Shown here piece after piece: positions 46,862 through 57,831 of a stretch of DNA of 64,000 nt; position 1 is the stretch's first letter, and the number at the start of each line of letters is the position of its first letter. The notes below the pieces were generated by a model, which was given only the letters and a program-made list of their open reading frames with translations, had not been told where the DNA came from and made no database searches. The stretch is from Romanomermis culicivorax (taxonomy: Eukaryota; Nematoda; Enoplea; Mermithida; Mermithidae), in the NCBI GenBank assembly GCA_963922205.1, contig CAWUHX010000276.1:186001-250000 (forward strand). Reading direction: 5' to 3'. The position numbers and the translations under genes are program-made.

Positions 46862-47702
46862 GTATTCCTAAAACAGCGTTTCCTAAAACAGCGTTTCCTA
46901 AAACAGCGGATTCCTAAAACAATGTTTCCTAAAACAGGGGATTCCTAAAACAGCGTTTCCTAAAACAGCGGATTCCTAAAACAGCGTTTTCCTATATTAA
47001 AAAGATATGCGTTAAACCACAATGATGTGTTTCCCACCGTATGCGTTGCAAAGCTACCTCCAGAAGTGCTGTAAAGTGAAGTGTGTACGTATTGTGCGAG
47101 TGTTAGTCACTTTTTCATTTATTAATAACTGTTTTTTGAAAATGGACGTGTTTAAGACTCAGAAAAAAAGCGAATGTTTAAGCTTAGCTGGCTATTGTTA
47201 TAGAATTGATTACCGAAAGCCCGAAAAAACGATTTGGCGCTGTACAAAAACAGGCTGCAAGGGAAGACTTTGGACAAATATCGAAAATAATAATCCAATT
47301 ATTTGTGACCGTATTCGTATTCAATAACCCAATTAAGTTAATGGTTAGTCAATGTTCGTTTATTATGTAACAAAAACAGACACTCTTCATTTATAAAAGC
47401 ACGATCTGAGCAAAATAAACTTTTTCAACAGCGATCTAGTGTAAAGAAACTGAATGACAAATTGTGCCCATATATCATATACTAGGAACCGCTGTTTTAG
47501 GAAAACGCTGTTTTAGGAAACGCTGTTTTAGGAAAACGCTGTTTTAGGAAACGCTGTTTTAGGAATCCGCTGTTTTAGGAAACGCTGTTTTAGGAATCCG
47601 CTGATTTAGGAAACGCTGTTTTAGGAATCCGCTGTTTTAGGAAACGCTGTTTTAGGAAACGCTGTTTTAGGAAACGCTGTTCTAGGAACCGCTGTTTTAG
47701 AC
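46862..47702. mobile_element. Foldback element with inverted tandem arrays and a FLYWCH ORF
   Basis: The left arm (46862-46990) is about eight units of TTTCCTAAAACAGCG. The right arm (47483-47702) is about fourteen units of its complement CGCTGTTTTAGGAAA. Unit spacing alternates between 14 and 17 bp through TTT or GATT joints. The arms enclose about 490 bp with a FLYWCH-type ORF. TTTCAAAT flanks both sides (about 46851-46858 and 47709-47716), a possible 8-9 bp TSD. Known foldback transposons have arms of this design, and FLYWCH fingers occur in MULE transposases, so a non-autonomous MULE or foldback element is the best reading. Confidence 0.7.
47142..47327 (+). CDS. FLYWCH-type zinc-finger protein, truncated
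   Basis: 61 codons from ATG at 47142 to TAA. The sequence has LAGYCYRIDYRKPEKTIWRC then KTGCKGRLWTN, matching the FLYWCH pattern 'GY.Y......W.C....C.GR.'. The first Cys pair and the GR are present. The closing His pair (H.H) is missing because the frame ends in DRIRIQ, so the finger is truncated here or completed by an unseen exon. FLYWCH fingers bind DNA and are linked to MULE transposases. The inverted repeat units on both sides could be its binding sites, but this is inference. Confidence 0.6.
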   Translation: MDVFKTQKKSECLSLAGYCYRIDYRKPEKTIWRCTKTGCKGRLWTNIENNNPIICDRIRIQ

Positions 47703-48037
47703 CTAAACCTTTCAAATACTGTCCGGCCTTATATTTTTAATCATGCATTTTTTCTCATCAACCGTTATGTAACACTCCTTCAAGCTACTTTCTTACTTTT
47801 CTTCATTTTTACATAATTCGTCACAGTATGGTTTTTTTGGCTTCTTTATCTGCTATCTTATGTTTATTCCATTCCGTAAACTGACCTAATTATCCAAAAA
47901 ATTCGGATAATATTGATCTTATTCTGTTATTGTCTCGGGTTTGGTGTTTATTACAGTTTTTATAAAAATCAGCAATGAATGCTCACATAAATTTTCTACA
48001 TCCTTGCCAATTTGTAAAATGCTTTGAATTCTTCCAG
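47703..48037. other. Intron or intergenic, AT-rich
   Basis: No exon seen. It ends in the polypyrimidine tract and acceptor at 48037. Confidence 0.35.
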
Positions 48038-48349
48038 ATTGAATTTCCATTCATCGAAAAAATTCAGCTTGATGAACAGTGTGTAACTTTAATCAAAGAA
48101 ATGCGGACTGTTTTGCAATTGAGTGACGATTTCGAAAGAGACGTAGAAAAAGAGCGGGAATCGAGCCGCGACCTCTTGTGCGAATTGCAACGAAAAATTC
48201 GACCCTTTTTGGTCCAGTTGGACGAAAAAGCCGTCGTCCAAGAAGAAGTGATTAAGCAGCAAGTTGACAAATGCGTAGTGACAGACCCGCGGCTGAATTG
48301 GCTGCTTAAATACAACAATTTCACGCAAGATTTCAGGAAAATAATTAAA
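48038..48349 (+). CDS. Internal exon of a coiled-coil protein
   Basis: The exon lies between a TTCTTCCAG acceptor and a textbook AAA/GTGAGT donor and is 104 codons long in phase 0. It is highly charged with heptad-like hydrophobic spacing (CVTLIKEMRTVLQLSDDFER, then DVEKERESSRDLLCELQRKI) and looks helical. It is not the MNAHI... frame start, which is intronic. I do not recognise the family. The next plausible exon is at about 49283-49686. Confidence 0.55.
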
Positions 48350-49282
48350 GTGAGTGGTTACTGGATCAATAAATTGTCATCATGATTGGAATCACGAGGA
48401 CACAATTAGTCTCCGAAATCCTGAAAGTCCGTGGAAATTTGAACCAGTCGATTTTTTATCCTGGGATGTTTTCTGGTTTAGAATTCCATTTCTGGATGTA
48501 AGAGATATTGAGGAATGCTTGAAAAAATATTATCCATCTCATTTTTACGAACTGTTCACTTTTTCTTTCAGGTAATCTGGAATTTTCGATATCTGGGGTT
48601 CTCTAAACTATTCGACATTCAGGTGTTCAATTTTGATTAGTAGTTTTAATGGAAGCTTATCAATATCGGGCTTGATTAAACCAAACTTTGGCAACTTATT
48701 ACTCATTCAGTCAAAAAGTATTAATGCAACAATCTGGCTGGTATTGTTCAATAGACAGAACAAGATTTATCTATAAAAAAGAGCGAGTCAAGAAACTCTT
48801 ATATGCAGATCGAATCTCAATTCTGATTGTTTCACATGGATTTCTCTATCTTAAAATTCAAATTAGTGTCTTCTGTATTAATTTAGGCGTCAAAATTTCC
48901 TAGTGACCTTACCCTCCACAACCATCTGTTATTATAATATAGCCTATTTATTTTGGAATAGCTGCGAAGACGCAATATATTTTTTTTGTTCAAAATATTT
49001 TCAGAATAAAGGGACACTTGTTTACTGTATTCGAGAATTTTTCCTCAGGATTGAGTGCGTTTGGAGTCAATTTTTCCCCTTTGCTCTGAGATCATAGTAC
49101 TGATTCTCGAATCTACAGTAAATCCGCGTTGTCAAAATTACTCTCGCTGTGTCAGCCATTTTAAAATAATTGGACTGTTGTAAGATAGTGATTATATTTG
49201 GAATTGTTTGCAACAAAATTTTTGATGTTAGACTTTCATACGTGTGAATTTTCAGTTTTGCTTATTGAACTGCACTAATGAG
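48350..49282. other. Probable intron
   Basis: AT-rich DNA between two coiled-coil exons; short frames show no motif. Confidence 0.35.
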
Positions 49283-49686
49283 TCTTAACATACTCCTGTG
49301 AACAATCGTCAAGGCCATGTGAAGGTCGATTGTTACAAGAACTTGAAGAAAATCTTACTAAAGAGACATTGGTTAAATTTTTTCATGAAGGAAAGCTGTT
49401 GTTGGATAGTTGTTTGCAGCTTGGCAGCTTTCATTCTTTCCTTGTCGCGTTAGTATGTATTTCTGAAATATTTTCAATTTTACAGAAACTTATCGAAGAA
49501 ATCTATGACACTTTGGAGCAAATTCTAAACTTGAAAACTCGTGGTTGTGACGGCATTAACTCCCGCACCGATAAATTAAAAGGCAAAATACAATCTATGG
49601 TCCAAATGTTGGACAGATTGGATTGCGAAGTTAGAATCGAAATGGACAAATCTGAGTCTTCGTATGAACAGGAGTTGAGATCGTGA
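49283..49686 (+). CDS. 3' exon(s) of a coiled-coil protein
   Basis: The frame includes LLQELEENLTKETLVKFFHE, then LIEEIYDTLEQILNLKTR, then DKLKGKIQSMVQMLDRL, and stops at TGA 49684-49686. It is again acidic/basic and helical. A 33- or 42-nt in-frame segment ending TTTTACAG at about 49483 may be a small intron; the frame holds either way. The acceptor is uncertain (49325-49327 region) and its phase does not fit a direct join to 48349, so an exon may be missing. No family is recognised. Confidence 0.5.
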
Positions 49687-49858
49687 TAATTAAGGCCATT
49701 ATGTTAATCTTTCATCTGAATTTTATTCAAATTTTTTTTTGAAGTATTATTTATGACGAGTATTTTCTCTTATAATGAACCTTAAGATAAATGATAGCTT
49801 GTGAAACGTATGGCATAGATAGAGCTTCGTCAAATGCAGTCAAGTATTAAAAAGACTC

Positions 49859-50242
49859 ATGAGTATTGCCCTCACTTGTATGGTGTTTTATGCGTTCATA
49901 AAACACAAGTTTTCAGATATGTTGCTAGATTGCGTAATTTTATTTGAGTCACATGGCAGATTTAGGAAAATCCAGTTACTCCTAGGCTATACAAGAAATT
50001 ATCCCGGAAAGGTGTACAATAATAGCAATGAAGCATATCGCACTGCTTCCGCTTTTATGTTCCTCGATGACAAGCCACATCTCGAGGGGCATAAAAGATT
50101 TTCATCACAGTATTACTGTGTGTTGTCAAATTCAACAATCCGCCGACTCCATCTGGCTGTGCAGTTCGTATTCATCATTGGAAATATTCTGCTTCTAACA
50201 TATTCTGTTTTAGTCGTTTTATTTTATTATCTTTCATTTTAA
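49859..50242 (+). CDS. 3' exon of a membrane protein, weakly TMEM39-like
   Basis: About 127 codons to TAA. The C-terminus has one or two strong hydrophobic helices (LAVQFVFIIGNILLLTYSV, LVVLFYYL). Before it are SDMLLDCVILFESHGRFRKI, EAYRTASAF and HKRFSSQYYCVLSN. The order (H.G...K, then a YR.A segment, then RF before a final membrane helix) recalls the C-terminal half of TMEM39 proteins, but identity is low and this is a tentative reading. An internal TTTTCAG at 49916 could be an acceptor. It may be a separate gene. Confidence 0.35.
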   Translation: MSIALTCMVFYAFIKHKFSDMLLDCVILFESHGRFRKIQLLLGYTRNYPGKVYNNSNEAYRTASAFMFLDDKPHLEGHKRFSSQYYCVLSNSTIRRLHLAVQFVFIIGNILLLTYSVLVVLFYYLSF

Positions 50243-50528
50243 TTTTATTCGGCTGGCCGCAATTCACATCCATATTATCGATGCGTCACAATCAACTTAC
50301 GCGTTTTTTGATATGTTCAGGGTACAAATTTATCAAGCTATACTATCCTTCATATTTGATTTGCAGTGGAAACAGTTCTACTTTCTTTCATCTTGAAAAC
50401 ACAATCTTTGGGATAGGAAGCTGATGGAAAGTAATGAACATGTTTATCTATAACCCTACATCTATAAACTAATCACGCAGATGAAACACGTGACAACCTA
50501 GTGTCAGCTGTAACGGGAGGAGATCAGT

Positions 50529-50534
50529 TTTATT
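50529..50534 (-). promoter_or_regulatory. Polyadenylation signal AATAAA for the TMEM144 gene
   Basis: AATAAA on the minus strand, 54 bases after the TGA of the TMEM144-family gene. Confidence 0.5.
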
Positions 50535-50588
50535 AATCAATTTACAGACCTTTATGTACAAGATTAGGCTGCAGCAGAATAACATTTC

Positions 50589-53500
50589 TCAAAGGAGTTT
50601 CGACAGTCCTGAGCAAAGTCCACCGATCAACGTTACAATGACGGCGATCAGGACGATGATAAAATTTCGTTTCCCCTAAAATATTACCGTGGTTATTACA
50701 TGCAAATTCGTAGTGATTCTGACAGTCTTTTTCCTGATGATAACTGATGTATAGATGTATTGTCGAATGATAAAAAGCGTTGCTGAACTAATATGATTAT
50801 GTCAGGAAGGTTAGCTGATGCTATTTATCAGCTACTTCATAGTAGATGTTACCAGCTCCAGTCTAGTTAAATTCAGATTTCTAGCGGAACCTGTAATGTA
50901 TTTGAATAATTCTACCTGAATTTCTTTGAAAACGATAATTCCCCATAAAGTCGTAATTATGCTTGGAAACTGAAAAAATGAAAGATTAATTTCACTTCAC
51001 TCCGGCGAAAAGTATTTTCATTAGGCTTTTGAATGTTCGATTCAAGAAGTCAAACGTAGAAATGTTCCCTTAATACCGGGAAACAAGTTTTACTCGAGAT
51101 TTTTTTTAATATGTATAGTCTGTTTTTTATAAAATGCTTATAAAATGAAAAATGACGCAAATATACAGTGACTTGAAAATGTTCTACGTGAACTTTTTAC
51201 GGTAGAATTTTTCACTCAAAAATTTATGGGTGTAATTCGAATTTTGTCACAATTTTGAGTTCCAATTAACGTACTTACTTGGCAGGAAGCATTTTAAAAA
51301 AACATACTATAAATAACTTAATCGGAGCCATGGGAGGAGAAAAAGATGTTCGTGCAAATTTTAAATAACCTACGTACCCGACCGCATTTGTTATCAAATT
51401 GACTGTAGTAGTTAAGACAATAATTTGAAAAGAGAAAATGGTAGCTTGAGGTGGCTATCTCGTGTTTCTTCAGATTTTTTGTATTCCGTGGCTCCTTTGA
51501 AAGTATGGTAACGAAATTGAAAAATAAGAAACAAACGTAATAACTACAGCAGACTTTATTTACTAGAAACTGAAGAATTTCATAGTTCATTCAAGATGAG
51601 ATGTCCGAAAACCCAGAATTTTAAGCCAATTATTCCCCACATAAACTATAAAATTTTAAAAGCAAAAACTGAATTTACTCGAGTAATGATCGGAAATGTA
51701 ACAGTTTCCGATAAATTTTCTATGGCCAAAAAGAAGGCGGTTTGCGAAATAACTCTAAATATCCCACACAACAACGATGGTACGACCGTCTTCGACTGGA
51801 CAAACGCGGCTTCGCTCATAACTAAACTGTAAACGGCAAACAAAACTGTACTCGTTGCGAATGCCCCGCAATAAAACGAAAACATATACGGTATACCTGA
51901 AATATTAAAGTGACACTTCTATAGTGTGATTGATCCTACGGTACACCAAACAACAGAAATGATATCAAGTTTGTATTTTTGAGCTCGATGGTACTTTAGT
52001 ATCATATGCTATAGTCTGTTTTTTATAAAATGCTGGTAAACCAGAAAATGACAAAAACTTGCACTGTCGCGAAAATCGCTCACACCAAGCTACACGGTAG
52101 TCTTTTAAAAAAAATGATGAAAGCTAGTCGTCTAAGCTCAGAAATCTTCAGTCCACTGCAACATGTGGTTCAGCAGAAAATCATGGAAATGAAAAATATT
52201 AATTGCTTTCCACAATTATTATTTATAAGCATTTCAAGAAGAAAAGACTATAGAATTTTTAATTTATGAGATTCGCATAGTGATCTATGTGGCTTAACGA
52301 GAAACTACTGAATTTTGGGGCGCTTTATTTTTCTGAGATTTCAAATGAATTAATAAATTTGATCGAAAATATCACTCATAATTTTTATTTCAAATAATCA
52401 AACTCTTTTGAAAGCTCAATGTTTAGAAACCTTTAAAAATATCATTTAGTTTACAGACTTCTATTTGATACACCTGAAGGTCCCCAGTGACAGAAATATA
52501 TACAACACCGGAAAAAAGTTTGAACGAATACCTGAAATTTTGTTAAGAACTGTGCTTTTGTACATGATTATCAAGGTTGACGATTACTAGAGCTAAAGGT
52601 TTAATGTCCAGTCAGTTCCACTTCAGTCAAATAACCCTGATAACTTAAGTTCCAAGTAATAATGGCATCAAAAAAGCAGTGGTTTGCTATGAACACAGCG
52701 TCTACTGTCGCTATGTAAACGTAAAAAACTATAGTCTGCTCTTTATAAAAGGCTTTTGAACTAAGGAATGACAAAAATTGGTTCTGTCATCAAAATCGTT
52801 TGGACAAAGCTTTCACTGAATAATTTCTTACTCAAAAAAATTACTAAAGATTTCGAATATGCTCATTCCTAGTCCTATGTGGTATATTTGGTCTGCTTCT
52901 TTTGAATGCTGATAGATAATAATCGAAACCAATATTATTTTAATATGTTTACGATCTTCTGATCTATATGTTGCATGGGACTGAAAATTTGTAAGCATAC
53001 CCAATTAACATTTAAGAATTTTGATCAGAAAAAAAGCTTTGTGCAAACGATTTCGACGAAAGGACTAATTTTTGTCGTTTTTTCGATTTACAAGCATTGT
53101 ATAAAAATTAAACTATAGTTTAGAAAAAACATCTGCTTGAAACATATGGAATAACATGACATATGAAGACACGTTTTATCTTGATTCACACAAACAGCAT
53201 CCTAATTATGTGAACATCATGCTCGAATCGTGGTTTGAATTTCAGGATCCAAAACAGCCATTTTTATTTATAAAGCAGGGCGTTTCTATTGGTGCTGCAG
53301 TCATATTTCTTCGACAGTTGGATTCATTCATAAAAAACTTTTCGTTTCTAAAAACATTAAGATAGGATGGAAATGTTAAGATTAAGAATTTCAACAACCC
53401 AGATGACAGCCACTTTTCAGAGGTAGTCTTCTGACTCCACTAATGAACACTTATAGCAACCTACTTGATTTTGGGGCATCTGCCCAGTTGTCTTGCATGT

Positions 53501-55727
53501 AAATAACAGGCACGAAACAAAAGGCATAAAACAGACCAGCGAGGATGGATGCCACTATCGCCCTGAAAGAGTAATAAAAAATTCATACTGCCTGAAGGAG
53601 CTGATCAGAAATGACGGTACACGATTGGAACAGGGCTGTACACGATTACCATAGCTTACAGCATGATTTATCGGAATCAGTGGTCAGAATCGGAAACACG
53701 ATCATAATACATTCAGCATCTATTTTTGGAATATGAAGGAAGTTTTGACCTGTTGAACTCACTTTATCTTCTCCTTATCAATAAGAAATACCTCGACGAG
53801 AAACTCCCACCTTCGGTCATTTGATTCTGACAATTCAAATGATCTTTGGTAATTACAAGTTCGGCGATCTTAAAACAAAGAATATTGGAGGGCTTCTTGT
53901 TCGGCATAAAATATTTTTCACATATCAAAGATAAAAAATCTTGGATCACAAGGCTGAACGGGCCATGAAGCGAGGTTAACAACTGAATTCGGGAAGTAAA
54001 TTTCCATAATTTTCATAAAGTGCAGTGTTCGAACCTGACTTTCAACATCGCCCACTGACCTTTCACTGATTCGACATTAGCGGATGAGTTTTGTTTCACA
54101 AACGCGTATAAGATTGCGCTAAAAAACAAATGAGTGAATTTTGCACTTTCGAGTGAATTTGTTGCCTCCCTCATTGCAGTAACCAGAACAGAATTTAGCG
54201 TAGAAATTCATCTACCTGAACAAAGACAATAGTAGTCCCAAAATGTTCAAACTTTCGTTGTTTGGTAGTCGAATCTTTGTACCAAAAAGTCCGAATCGAC
54301 CGCACAACCATCCGGCCAACAGCTGCGGGAAACTGCAAAAAAGCGCGGCTAAAGCGATGCCCGTGCGACTTATGATCCATACGCTCAAGGCATTTGCTGA
54401 GTAAAAGTAATATTACTGATTGACATTACTTTAGAGGGGACACTGCTTTTTGGAAAAATGATGAAAAGAGATGTTGAATAGCCTTCATGTCAGATCAACA
54501 CATTTCTGATCATTCGAATTCGTACTTAACTTGAGATCAACATGCGTGCTTCAGCAACTGAGTCATGTTTGCTACAGCGGATTAAGACGTAAAGAATGGA
54601 CTAACTTAAAAAAAGAGATTTCATAATCGAATTTCTGTTTAGAATTTCTTTCCTTCAGATCATATAGTTTGATATATAATTTCGGCATGAGTTGTACTGT
54701 TACCGGCAAATTTAATGGCGTCGAGGAGCACCATATCGAGGAAATTGAGGACGAGAAAGTTCAACATGCAGAAATTTTCATTAGAATCAGTGCGATGTCG
54801 TAACTTGTGAGTTTTAGTTTTACAGTTCAAAAAATTGCTAATAGATTGGGATGATGCAGGTATTAAACTGATTTCGGAACACATAAACTTCCATAATGGG
54901 CTTTAGGCGGCATGCGACAAAACGTGTCAAAAGAGCGTAGGCACAAGTCTGGATTGATTTGGACATAAGGGTATGAAAACAAATATTCGATATATCACTT
55001 GTGTATATCAAAGTCAACAGAACACCTAGAAAAAAATCAAATCGTTCAAAATAATTTTTTTCATTACCTATAGAAAACAGTGCACCTCCAAGCATCGACA
55101 GAACGTAAAAATGCGAATATCTATCAAAAGTACCGATAATCAAGCCACCCGCGTACATGACGGAGCACATGATCCATTGAGAATGGATTCCTAAAAATGG
55201 CTAGGATCAGTCTAAAATAGTCTAAAAGCTTCAAACGATTGATTGTCTGGCTTCTGTTAAACTGTGCGTCATACGAAGCTGGCACCCATGAGCAAACATT
55301 TCAACTTTTAAGTAAAAAGTTTTACAATACTTGATGCAACTTTTTGGGAACAGTTTATAATTTTCGTCACATTTCAATATAAAAGCATAGTAGACTGTAG
55401 AGACTTTTCAACGTTATGAACTCGAGTTTTTCATAAGCGGTTCCAATTCAATTCCTGTATCAAGTTATCATTAAACTTCTGAACATTAATCACATCTCAT
55501 CTCTGAGATGAGTCATTATCCAGTTTGGATCAAGTATCCGCAAACAGGAAGTCAAAATCATGTGAAAAGCCTGATTTCATTCCACAGATTTCCAACGGGT
55601 TGATACAAGATGCATCACCATCCTTCAGCTCTATCTTTTTCAAAGGCACGAAACCAGATCCGAAAAATATCGTGGAAACGACGCAGGCTGAAAATCCGAC
55701 GTAAACGGACGACGGGTCGGGCGTCAT
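50589..55727 (-). CDS. TMEM144: TMEM144-family multi-pass membrane protein (9 exons)
   Basis: Exons: 55727-55619, 55190-55068, 54396-54216, 54118-54040, 53868-53792, 53562-53465, 51896-51679, 50969-50916 and 50675-50589. All introns are GT-AG and phases agree, giving 341 residues, the size of vertebrate TMEM144 (about 345). Family blocks appear in order: VYVGFSACVVSTIFFGSGFV then PLKKIE; SQWIMCSVMYAGGLIIG; FYVLSMLGGALFSI; LLAGWLCGRFGLFGT; ILAGLFYAFCFVPVIYMQDN; PYMFSFYCGAFATSTVLF; SETVTFPIITR joined to FPSIITTLWGIIVFKEIQ; GKRNFIIVLIAVIVTLIG. About ten membrane helices are expected. TMEM144 belongs to the drug/metabolite transporter group as a putative sugar transporter; the substrate is unknown. 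The first ATG follows an AG acceptor, so trans-splicing or a 5' exon is likely. Exon 5 boundaries are the least certain. Confidence 0.88.
51116..51309. mobile_element. Mariner-like MITE in a TMEM144 intron
   Basis: TAGTCTGTTTTTTATAAAATG after TA; right end GCATTTTAAAAAAACATACTA before TA. It lies between exons 7 and 8. Confidence 0.65.
52012..52250. mobile_element. Mariner-like MITE in a TMEM144 intron
   Basis: TA-TAGTCTGTTTTTTATAAA at the left and CATTTCAAGAAGAAAAGACTA-TA at the right. It lies in the large intron between exons 6 and 7. The 79-codon frame inside is element sequence, not a gene. Confidence 0.7.
52732..53115. mobile_element. Mariner-like MITE in a TMEM144 intron
   Basis: TAGTCTGCTCTTTATAAAAG after TA; right end ACAAGCATTGTATAAAAATTAAACTA before TA. 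Longer member (384 bp), same intron as 52012-52250. Confidence 0.55.
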
Positions 55728-56628
55728 AAATTGGTTGACTTCTGAAAAAACTGAATATGCTATTGTTCAGGAATAACTATAATAGCATTTTTCTATTTGT
55801 TATAGCTGAAAATGCTTCCACATCTTGTCAACGAAACCGAGTTATATATGAATAGAATGTTTCTTACGATCCACCTTACAGACAAGCAAAGTTTGACTAT
55901 TCCGGATTTCCAGAATATTGCAAAAAATTTCATATGGCTAATAATTTAGATGGTTAGAAAATAAAGAGTGAAAATATGTCTTCAAAATTAGTACTGAAGT
56001 TTGTTTATTTGGATTACAGGAATGCATTCACAAATATGAAAATATGGTTTGCTTACTCCAAGAGTTTGTAACTGGCAGCTCACTATAAAGTATGTCAGTT
56101 TGTTGCTTTCATTTCAGTCCGTTGAAATATCTTGTTCGCGGACATTCGCAAGGTTTTTCTGACTCATCTTTTGCTTACTAGCGTAAATATTTGTTGCAGC
56201 ATGTTCAGATTATAAATAGATGATAGAAATCCAAATAATCGAGTTTCATTAGGGATTAAAGTTAAACTTTCGGTGTTGGTATGGTAGTTCTGATCCGATT
56301 TGAACATTCATGCAATAGTTGTAGCTGAATTACTTGGACGATAGAACTGGCGCAAATAATACAATTGTTATCACTATCAATCCAAAGCGATAAAAATTTA
56401 CAATAATGCAGCAAAGCCAAATCAATCTCGTATTTTTTACTTGAATGATGATTACGTAAAAATCACCATTTATTCTAGGATTTTAAAATTGAGTGAAAAT
56501 ATTAAAAAGAATAACTAGACAAGACTATAAATATCTTAGATTGATTGAAAAACTGTAGAATTGTGGATATAAAATAAATCAGCAGCAGACAGGAAAAGTC
56601 CGTCTTCATTGTTGAATCTTGAGGCCTA
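55728..56628. other. Intergenic spacer, no gene seen
   Basis: AT-rich DNA upstream of the TMEM144 start exon; it may hold a promoter or a 5' exon that I cannot resolve. Confidence 0.35.
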
Positions 56629-56844
56629 TAGTCTGTTTTTCTTGAAATGCTTCTAAATAATGAAAGTGGAAAGCAAGTAGTATTTCAGATTTTCAAAATT
56701 GTCTGATAAACCGTATACCATATAAGACTGAAAATTTGTGAACATACTGGCCTCACCGTTAGCAATTTTTCGAGTGAAAAATTTGACGACATTACTGATT
56801 TGTGTCAGTTTTGTATTTGGAAGCATTTCATAAAAAACAGACTA
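56629..56844. mobile_element. Mariner-like MITE, reverse orientation
   Basis: TA-TAGTCTGTTTTTCTTGAA at the left, then AATGCTTCTAAATAATGAAAG; right end CATTTCATAAAAAACAGACTA-TA. The interior is the reverse of the 5806 copy. Confidence 0.7.
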
Positions 56845-57089
56845 TAGGTAGTCATTTGGTAACGTGAACGATTTCAGTAGCACTGGTTTATAGCCGGAAC
56901 CATTTATGGTCTGCTAACCTAGAAGCCTAAGCACTACATTTAGAATGTGAAGAGTCAGATGTCATTACACTTTATTCATTACAAGAAAAACCAGATGGAA
57001 CCCATTCTGAAAATCTTGATAAAGATTAGAATGAAAAAATTGCCCTTCGCATAGAACATTCTACTGATACCCACGTTCGTACGAAATTA

Positions 57090-57831
57090 TAATGTGGTCA
57101 ACAGAATACTGTAATTTAATTTGATACGGATCAGATCGCTTTCATAATATTTACAATTGTCTTTTGGGAACAATGATGAATTTCGGACTGGTATCAACTT
57201 CCGATATTGACTAGACAATTTCGGAATGACAGTTAACGCAGCCGTACTAACAAGGAATGTGTTTTCCGAAATGAGTCCATAGATGCACATGCCGGGGGTT
57301 TGCTGGTTTAACCACCGAAAATCATTTATCATCTCCAACAAATTTGGCCTGATTCCAGCAGAAGACAAATTCGTGAAACAACATTCGAAATTTTCATCAA
57401 TTTTTCTCGAAATTGTGTTTCCTGACACCCAGCAGAATATTCGTCTTGTGCATGTAATTGAGTCGTGTAAAATATTCATTCAGCTCAAACAGCCATGAAA
57501 ACGACGTCAATCCATAAAACGAACAGGTCATAAATGTGGAATTGATCAAGTTTTTCCACAATAGGCCAAGTCCTTGAACTAAACATATCACTAATTCAGG
57601 TTCAAAAGAAACCATCAAATAGAAGACAATATGCAGAAAGTTTGAAGGCCACTTGTTTCTTTTCAAGAAAAAATTGCATATAGTATAATATTTTATAAAC
57701 ATCAGCGTAAACTTGGATCACGATGATGGCATTTACTGACCAGTAAGCTGGTTTGAGATACTCACACTATAAATAATAAGCGCATACAATATACCGTTGT
57801 AGAAAGCTTTTAGCACCATGGAAATCACCAT
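57090..57831 (-). CDS. Divergent multi-pass membrane protein, possibly chemoreceptor-like
   Basis: A first exon at 57831-57767 (MVISMVLKAFYNGILYALII, donor GTGAGT) could join an exon starting near 57665 (WPSNFLHIVFYLMVSFEPEL, VICLVQGLGLLWKNL, ELNEYFTRLNYMHK). A different frame from about 57400 to 57090 has FECCFTNL, NLLEMINDFRWLN, CIYGLISENTFLVSTAALTV and a stop. The order of hydrophobic segments and the closing 'NDF......C.YGL.....L' pattern recall the last helices of gustatory-receptor-like 7TM proteins. The two large parts need an intron or frameshift I could not place, so it may be a pseudogene. Confidence 0.4.

Noticed and set aside
46862..47702. Regularly spaced short repeats resembling a CRISPR array
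   Set aside because: The repeats are nearly contiguous with 1-4 bp joints, have no unique spacers, and the two blocks are inverted relative to each other in eukaryotic DNA.
47975..48037. ATG at 47975 as the start of the 136-codon frame
   Set aside because: A polypyrimidine tract and AG acceptor at 48037 separate AT-rich intron-like sequence from the coiled-coil exon; the frame continues into the intron past the GTGAGT at 48350.
51596..51832. Plus-strand frame at 51596-51832
   Set aside because: It is the antisense shadow of TMEM144 exon 7, whose minus-strand frame has family motifs and correct splice sites.
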